Shown: positions 7,663-12,039 of the stretch, in pieces
How the letters are laid out: each line of letters starts with the position of its first letter
Numbering within the stretch: position 1 is the first letter of the stretch
From: Chitinophaga pinensis
GTDB taxonomy: Bacteria; Bacteroidota; Bacteroidia; Flavobacteriales_D; Crocinitomicaceae
Direction: 5' to 3'
Length of the DNA: 12,039 nt
Assembly: GCA_945861175.1 (NCBI GenBank)
Contig: CAMATR010000021.1
Location: 1-12,039, forward strand
Program-made: the position numbers and the translations under genes
Notes under the pieces: generated by a model
Told to the model about the DNA's origin: nothing
Databases searched by the model: none
Seen by the model: the letters and a program-made list of their open reading frames with translations, nothing else

Positions 7663-9888
7663 ATGAGTTCAAAATCAAAAATTTATTATACACTGACCGA
7701 TGAAGCACCAGCGTTGGCAACCTTTTCATTTTTACCTATTGTCAAAGCTTTTACAAGACACGCAGATATCGAAATTGAATCAAAGGATATTTCCTTGGCA
7801 GGACGCGTTCTGGCCGTTTTCCCGGATTACTTGCGTGATGATCAAAAAATAGGGAATGCCCTGACTGAACTTGGGCAATTGGCTACAACTCCAGAAGCAA
7901 ATATCATCAAAACACCAAATATCAGTGCATCTGTGCCCCAGCTTAAGGCTGTCATTGCTGAATTGCAAAGTCAAGGTTACAACATCCCAGATTACAATGA
8001 AAATCCGGGAACAGACGCCGAAAAAGATGCTAAATCCCGCTATGACAAAATCAAAGGTAGCGCAGTAAACCCTGTTTTGAGAGAAGGGAATTCAGACCGA
8101 CGCGCACCTCTTTCGGTTAAAAACTATGCGCGAAAACACCCTCATTCAATGGGGAAATGGACCGCAGATATTCAAACACATGTGTCCTGCATGAGCGACG
8201 GCGACTTCTTTCGCAACGAAAAATCAATTCGAGTTGAATCAGCAGGTATTTATCGTATTGAATTCAAAGACCAATCCGGAAATACTGCAGTATTGAAATC
8301 TGATGCTCCTCTTCAAGCTCACGAGATCATAGATGCAACCTTCATGAGTAAAAAGAAACTTGTTGCTTTCCTTGAAAAACAAGTCCAGGATGCAAAAGAC
8401 AAGAATGTATTGTTTTCATTGCACATGAAGGCAACCATGATGAAGGTATCTGATCCAATCATTTTTGGCCATGCCGTAAAAACATTTTTCAAACCAGTTT
8501 TCGAAAAACATGGACAAACGCTCAATGAAATCGGAGTAGATGTTCGAAACGGTTTTGGGGATTTATTGACAAAAATTACGGCTCTACCAACGGATAGAAA
8601 ACAAGCCATTGAAGCAGATATCAATGCTTGCTTTGAAAATGGTCCTGCAATAGCGATGGTCAATTCAGAAAAAGGAATTACCAATTTACATGTACCAAGT
8701 GACGTCATTGTTGATGCATCTATGCCAGCTATGATTCGCAATTCTGGTCGCATGTGGAACAAAGACAACAAGGCGTTGGATACAAAAGCCGTTCTCCCTG
8801 ACAGCAGTTACGCAACGATCTACCAAACGATGATTAATTTCTGCAAGAAAAATGGTGCTTTTGATCCAGTTACGATGGGTACTGTTCCGAACGTTGGTTT
8901 AATGGCTCAAGCAGCAGAAGAATATGGTTCGCACGATAAAACCTTTGAGATTAAGTCAAATGGATCTGTGAGTGTAATTGACAACAATGGCAAAGTTCTT
9001 TTAACGCACGAAGTTGAAGAAGGAGATATTTGGAGAATGTGTCAGGTAAAAGATGCACCGGTCAAAGACTGGGTTAAATTGGCCGTGACACGTGCAAGAC
9101 TTTCAAATACTCCAGCCATTTTTTGGCTCGACAAAAACCGAGCGCACGATGCACAGTTGATTCAACGAGTGCAATTGTACTTGAAAGACCATGACACAGA
9201 TGGATTGGATATGCGCATTCTTTCTCCAGATGAAGCAATTCAATTTACAATGGAAAGAATAGTTCAAGGAAAAGATACCATCTCTGTTACTGGAAATGTA
9301 TTGCGTGATTATTTGACTGATCTTTTTCCAATTCTTGAGGTAGGTACCAGTGCTAAAATGTTATCAATTGTTCCGCTTATGAATGGTGGTGGATTATTCG
9401 AAACAGGTGCCGGAGGTTCAGCTCCAAAACACGTTGAGCAATTTGTTGATGAAGGACATTTGCGCTGGGATTCATTAGGAGAGTTCCTTGCATTGGCCGC
9501 TTCACTTGAGCACTTAAGTTTAACAAATGGAAATAAAAAAGCGAAAATTTTAGCAGAGACCTTGGACAAGGCAACCGGACTTTTATTGGATAATAATAAA
9601 TCGCCAGAGAGAAACGCTGGGGAATTGGATAATCGAGGAAGTCATTTCTACATTGCACTTTATTGGGCTCAAGCATTGGCTGAACAAACAAATGATTTAT
9701 CCTTACAATCAATCTTCTCTCCTCTAGCAGCTGAATTAGCTGAAAAAGAAAATATTATATTGAATGAATTGAGTAAATCTCAAGGGATAACTTTAGATCT
9801 TGGCGGATATTACCATCCCGATTTTGAAAAAGCATCACAGGCAATGCGACCAAGTGAAACGTTGAATGCAACTTTAACGAAATTTTAA
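7663..9888 (+). CDS. icd: Monomeric NADP-dependent isocitrate dehydrogenase
   Basis: The enzyme oxidatively decarboxylates isocitrate to 2-oxoglutarate with NADP+ in the cytoplasmic TCA cycle. The 741-residue length and overall sequence fit the ~80-kDa monomeric class (IDH-II), unrelated in length to the ~45-kDa dimeric enzymes. Residues known to matter in the Azotobacter vinelandii enzyme recur here shifted by one: Ser133, Asn136, Arg140 and Arg146 in KGSAVNPVLREGNSDRR; Lys256; Asp351 in IVDASMPAMIR; Tyr421; Arg548, Asp549 and Asp553 in LRDYLTD for isocitrate and metal; and His590, Arg601 and Arg650 for NADP. The frame is uninterrupted and looks fully active. ATG 7663 begins with the usual family N-terminus SSKSKIYYTLTDEAPALAT. 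It has its own promoter upstream and an intrinsic terminator downstream, so it is probably monocistronic. Residue numbers for the reference enzyme are from memory. Confidence 0.97.
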   Translation: MSSKSKIYYTLTDEAPALATFSFLPIVKAFTRHADIEIESKDISLAGRVLAVFPDYLRDDQKIGNALTELGQLATTPEANIIKTPNISASVPQLKAVIAELQSQGYNIPDYNENPGTDAEKDAKSRYDKIKGSAVNPVLREGNSDRRAPLSVKNYARKHPHSMGKWTADIQTHVSCMSDGDFFRNEKSIRVESAGIYRIEFKDQSGNTAVLKSDAPLQAHEIIDATFMSKKKLVAFLEKQVQDAKDKNVLFSLHMKATMMKVSDPIIFGHAVKTFFKPVFEKHGQTLNEIGVDVRNGFGDLLTKITALPTDRKQAIEADINACFENGPAIAMVNSEKGITNLHVPSDVIVDASMPAMIRNSGRMWNKDNKALDTKAVLPDSSYATIYQTMINFCKKNGAFDPVTMGTVPNVGLMAQAAEEYGSHDKTFEIKSNGSVSVIDNNGKVLLTHEVEEGDIWRMCQVKDAPVKDWVKLAVTRARLSNTPAIFWLDKNRAHDAQLIQRVQLYLKDHDTDGLDMRILSPDEAIQFTMERIVQGKDTISVTGNVLRDYLTDLFPILEVGTSAKMLSIVPLMNGGGLFETGAGGSAPKHVEQFVDEGHLRWDSLGEFLALAASLEHLSLTNGNKKAKILAETLDKATGLLLDNNKSPERNAGELDNRGSHFYIALYWAQALAEQTNDLSLQSIFSPLAAELAEKENIILNELSKSQGITLDLGGYYHPDFEKASQAMRPSETLNATLTKF

Positions 9889-9916
9889 ATCAAATTATAA
9901 TCATTAAATTGATCAG

Positions 9917-9945
9917 AAAGGTTTTACATTAAGAAGACCTTTTTT
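9917..9945 (+). terminator. Intrinsic terminator after icd
   Basis: AAAGGTTTT (9917-9925) pairs with AAGACCTTT (9934-9942), nine pairs including one T-G, around an 8-base loop. The 3' side runs into TTTTTT up to 9945, then CATTTTC. It sits about 30 bases past the icd stop and before the next gene, so that gene likely needs its own promoter, which I could not identify in the 30 bases left. Confidence 0.75.
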
Positions 9946-9975
9946 CATTTTCTGTACATCCGAATAATTCTCAAC

Positions 9976-11364
9976 ATGAAAAATTATCTTTTGTTATTGG
10001 TACCTTTTGCTTTCTTAATTTCTTGCAAATCAACAATTGTATCAGTTCCACCAGTTATAATCGTTCAAGAAATTCCAATACCGATACAAAAAGAATCTTC
10101 TATAGCCTTGCCGATCAAAATCAATTTACAACCCTATTTTAGTGAGACAGAAAAAGCATTGCCTAAAACCTTCAATGGTAAAGAGGATAACTGCGAAGGA
10201 GTGAGTTATACCTATAAATTCATCCGCAACCCCATTCAATTTGATGGAAAAGGGGATCTGATGTACTTTGAAGTGGATGGCAAATATTCATTGAACCTCA
10301 ATTATTGCCCTGAATGTACCTATCTGCTCGATAAAAAAGGGAATTGTATAGTTCCAAGAGTCTATGCGAGCTGCGGTGTTGGTGAACCAATGCGAAAATT
10401 ATCAGTAGGGTACGCTACAAATTTTTTAATCACGCCTGATTTTAAGTTTAAAACCAAAACTGACCTGAAGAAATTTGAAACGGTTGACCCCTGCGAAATT
10501 ACAATCTTCAGTTACGATGCAACATCCAAATTAAAGAAGGAAGTTACAGCTGTATTAAAGGATCTAGAGAAAACGATAGATAACGAAATTGCGTCGATAG
10601 ATATCAAATCGGAACTGCAAGAAGTTTGGAAATCACTGTCTGAATCCTCAGCAATTGACGGATATGGCTTCTTGAGTCTTCAACCTAAAGCACTTTCGCT
10701 GAGTGATATCCGTTTCGAAAACAAAACAGCCTTTATCGATCTCAATCTAACGATTCAACCAATCTTCACAACTGAAAAACCACTGTTAAAAGAAGTAAAA
10801 CTTCCTAACTTATCTGAACACAAAAAAGCCAAAGGCTTCAACATTGAATTGGATGCCATAGCCAGTTATGATTCCTTAAGTTCCATTATGAACAAGTCCA
10901 TACAAGGGCAATCAGTTATGATCAAGAAAAACGAGGTTATCTTTAAAAAACTCGAAGTTCATGGTGCGTCCAATAAACAATTACAACTGAAACTAGAATT
11001 CGATGGTAATAAAAGTGGTGTGCTCTACCTCATTGGCACACCAACGTTTAACGCAGAAAAACAATCTATATCTTTCCCAGATTTAGCCTTCGAACTAGAA
11101 AGTAAAAATATACTTTTAAAATCGGCAAAATGGCTGTTCACTGACAAGATTACGAATGCAATGCGAGAACAAGCAGTATTTGATATCGCGCCATACATGA
11201 AGGAAATGAAAGGCACCCTGCAGCAAGAACTCAATACCGAATTGACAAAAGGTGTGTTTCTGAAAGGAAAAGCGGAAACACTGGAACTCAGAGAAATTTT
11301 TCCCGGAAAAGATGCATTGTTACTGCGGATCAATACTAAAGGAAATCTAAAATTGGAAATGTAA
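9976..11364 (+). CDS. DUF4403 family lipoprotein
   Basis: The 462-residue product starts with a short signal sequence (MKNYLLLLVPFAFLISC) whose lipobox LISC puts the lipid anchor at Cys17, so it should be in the periplasm or at the outer membrane. The rest resembles DUF4403, a family of unknown function common in Bacteroidota: the opening SSIALPIKINL (41-51), VDPCEITIFSYDATSKL (170-186), a long beta-rich middle with repeated strand patterns, FLSLQPKALSLSDIRF (232-247), and a C-terminal AKWLFTDKITNAM (384-396). Between residues 73 and 173 lie six cysteines (73, 111, 114, 124, 133, 173), including a CPEC at 111-114, and none after that. The beta-rich repeat structure recalls lipid-binding or scaffold folds, but that is only an impression. 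The gene stands alone, after a terminator, with no functional context. Family assignment is from recalled pattern, not a profile search. Confidence 0.72.
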   Translation: MKNYLLLLVPFAFLISCKSTIVSVPPVIIVQEIPIPIQKESSIALPIKINLQPYFSETEKALPKTFNGKEDNCEGVSYTYKFIRNPIQFDGKGDLMYFEVDGKYSLNLNYCPECTYLLDKKGNCIVPRVYASCGVGEPMRKLSVGYATNFLITPDFKFKTKTDLKKFETVDPCEITIFSYDATSKLKKEVTAVLKDLEKTIDNEIASIDIKSELQEVWKSLSESSAIDGYGFLSLQPKALSLSDIRFENKTAFIDLNLTIQPIFTTEKPLLKEVKLPNLSEHKKAKGFNIELDAIASYDSLSSIMNKSIQGQSVMIKKNEVIFKKLEVHGASNKQLQLKLEFDGNKSGVLYLIGTPTFNAEKQSISFPDLAFELESKNILLKSAKWLFTDKITNAMREQAVFDIAPYMKEMKGTLQQELNTELTKGVFLKGKAETLELREIFPGKDALLLRINTKGNLKLEM

Positions 11365-11678
11365 GAATTATCGTGACGGTTTTTATTTTTATATTCTTGA
11401 TTTTTTGACAATTTTTTTTTAATAATTGTAATTCAAAAGTGGCTGCCAAAAAGTAATTTAAAAACGGGGAGATTTCTGAAAATCTTTAAGGTTAGAATAA
11501 ATAAATAACTTAAAAGAATCTGGATGCCAAACGTATTAAACCATGACAATGAAAATGGTATAGTACAGATGGAAAGATGACTCAGTTAAATCTCATACAC
11601 CCGTCGAAAGATGAAACGTAGATTGTGAAACAATGGGAATATTTCATTAGTTCATAGATGTTTTTTACTTTCACCTTG
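11365..11678. other. Gene-free stretch of 314 bases
   Basis: No open reading frame longer than about 20 codons with a plausible start was seen on the plus strand. The first 60 bases are very T-rich (several runs of five to nine T) and may end transcription of the DUF4403 gene, though no GC-rich stem precedes them. ACAATT and AATTGT flank a T run near 11406-11430. Further on, AGATTT/AAATCT (11470-11475 and 11480-11485) forms a small stem, and GAAAGATGA occurs at 11572 and 11606. No TAnnTTTG element was found before the CotH-like gene. I assign no function. Confidence 0.5.
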
Positions 11679-12039
11679 ATGAAATCTATTGCATTCTTAT
11701 TTTTCTTTATTTCGGCGATGGCTTATTCCCAAATTAATTTGGTGAGTTCAAATTTGCCAATAGTTAAAATCACCACTCCAGTTGGGCAAGAAATCAATGA
11801 TTTAACGCGTATCGTTTGCGATATGGGTGTCATTGATAATCCAGGTGGATTAAATTTAATCAATGATTCATTTAACAATTACAATGGTAAAATAGCTATT
11901 GAATTCCGCGGATCGACCTCTCAACAATACCCCAAAAAAAGTTATGGCTTTGAAACTCAAAATGCGATCGGAGCCAACAATAATGTCTCATTAATGGGAT
12001 TACCCCTTGAAAATGATTGGATTCTTAATGGACCCTATC
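11679..12039 (+). CDS. Secreted CotH-like protein, N-terminal part, cut by window edge
   Basis: The reading frame begins at ATG 11679 and continues through the right edge (120 codons visible). It starts with a signal peptide (MKSIAFLFFFISAMAYS) with likely cleavage before Gln18. The mature start SSNLPIVKITTPVGQEI (23-39) and IAIEFRGSTSQQYPKKSYGF (72-91), then VSLMGLPLENDWILNGPY (103-120), match the N-terminal region of CotH-family proteins, where an RGxxSQxxPKKSYxxE block is followed by a LLGMPxENDWIL block. CotH is a spore-coat protein kinase in Bacillus, and related proteins are widely secreted in Bacteroidota, often with a C-terminal type IX secretion or repeat region; none of that can be seen here. 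Kinase residues lie beyond the window, so activity is unproven. The first ATG is preferred because the signal peptide follows it directly. Confidence 0.85.
   Translation, partial: MKSIAFLFFFISAMAYSQINLVSSNLPIVKITTPVGQEINDLTRIVCDMGVIDNPGGLNLINDSFNNYNGKIAIEFRGSTSQQYPKKSYGFETQNAIGANNNVSLMGLPLENDWILNGPY

Noticed and set aside
8319..8771. 150-codon minus-strand open frame opposite icd
   Set aside because: The plus strand encodes conserved monomeric isocitrate dehydrogenase throughout, so this is an antisense shadow.
11406..11430. ACAATT/AATTGT around a T run as terminator for the DUF4403 gene
   Set aside because: The stem is only six AT-rich pairs and the T run lies in the loop rather than after the stem.
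11572..11614. GAAAGATGA direct repeat
   Set aside because: Two copies of an A-rich 9-mer 34 bases apart are easily expected by chance in this composition, and no third copy or spacer regularity was seen.
1..12039. Defence island, phage, CRISPR or transposon in the window
   Set aside because: No nuclease, reverse transcriptase, integrase, transposase, toxin-antitoxin pair or repeat-spacer array was recognisable; all clear genes are metabolic or envelope related.

Overview
The window looks like chromosomal DNA of a Bacteroidota bacterium, probably a Flavobacteriales member. It is AT-rich, its gene starts lack clear Shine-Dalgarno sequences, two promoters match the phylum's TAnnTTTG -7 element, and several proteins (the acyltransferase with an NHPNTLMD motif, the DUF4403 lipoprotein, the CotH-like protein, the PabB) have the style of that phylum. 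I see no rRNA, tRNA, CRISPR array, intact insertion sequence, integrase or phage gene. Placement below phylum or order is a guess.

Layout. Positions 1-576 (minus) hold the N-terminal part of an aminodeoxychorismate synthase component I (pabB), cut by the window edge; it is missed by start-to-stop ORF calling because it is open-ended. It diverges from a membrane-anchored phospholipid-type acyltransferase (668-1975, plus), which converges across a short hairpin on a small unrecognised lipoprotein gene (2031-2537, minus) that has its own promoter. From 2731 a tight plus-strand cluster begins: AsnB-type glutamine amidotransferase/asparagine synthase, two GT-B glycosyltransferases and the RdgB/HAM1 house-cleaning pyrophosphatase, with gaps of only 18, 14 and 12 bases. 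A separate promoter near 7600 then drives a full-length monomeric NADP-dependent isocitrate dehydrogenase (7663-9888), followed by a good intrinsic terminator. A DUF4403 lipoprotein (9976-11364), a gene-free 314-base stretch, and the first 120 codons of a secreted CotH-like protein complete the window.

How the genes work together. The most coherent unit is asnB-GT-GT-rdgB. The two glycosyltransferases beside an AsnB-type enzyme suggest assembly of a surface or extracellular glycan, perhaps with an amidated sugar, but ordinary asparagine synthesis fits the AsnB sequence equally well. The other genes are metabolic (folate, TCA cycle), membrane-lipid, or cell-envelope genes without an obvious shared pathway.

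I did not find convincing evidence of a wholly new biological system. The points most worth a second look are the AsnB/glycosyltransferase pairing, the cysteine-rich front half of the DUF4403 lipoprotein, a lone GGGGTCAGG-type extragenic motif beside the icd promoter, the unrecognised lipoprotein, and the gene-free stretch before the CotH-like gene.
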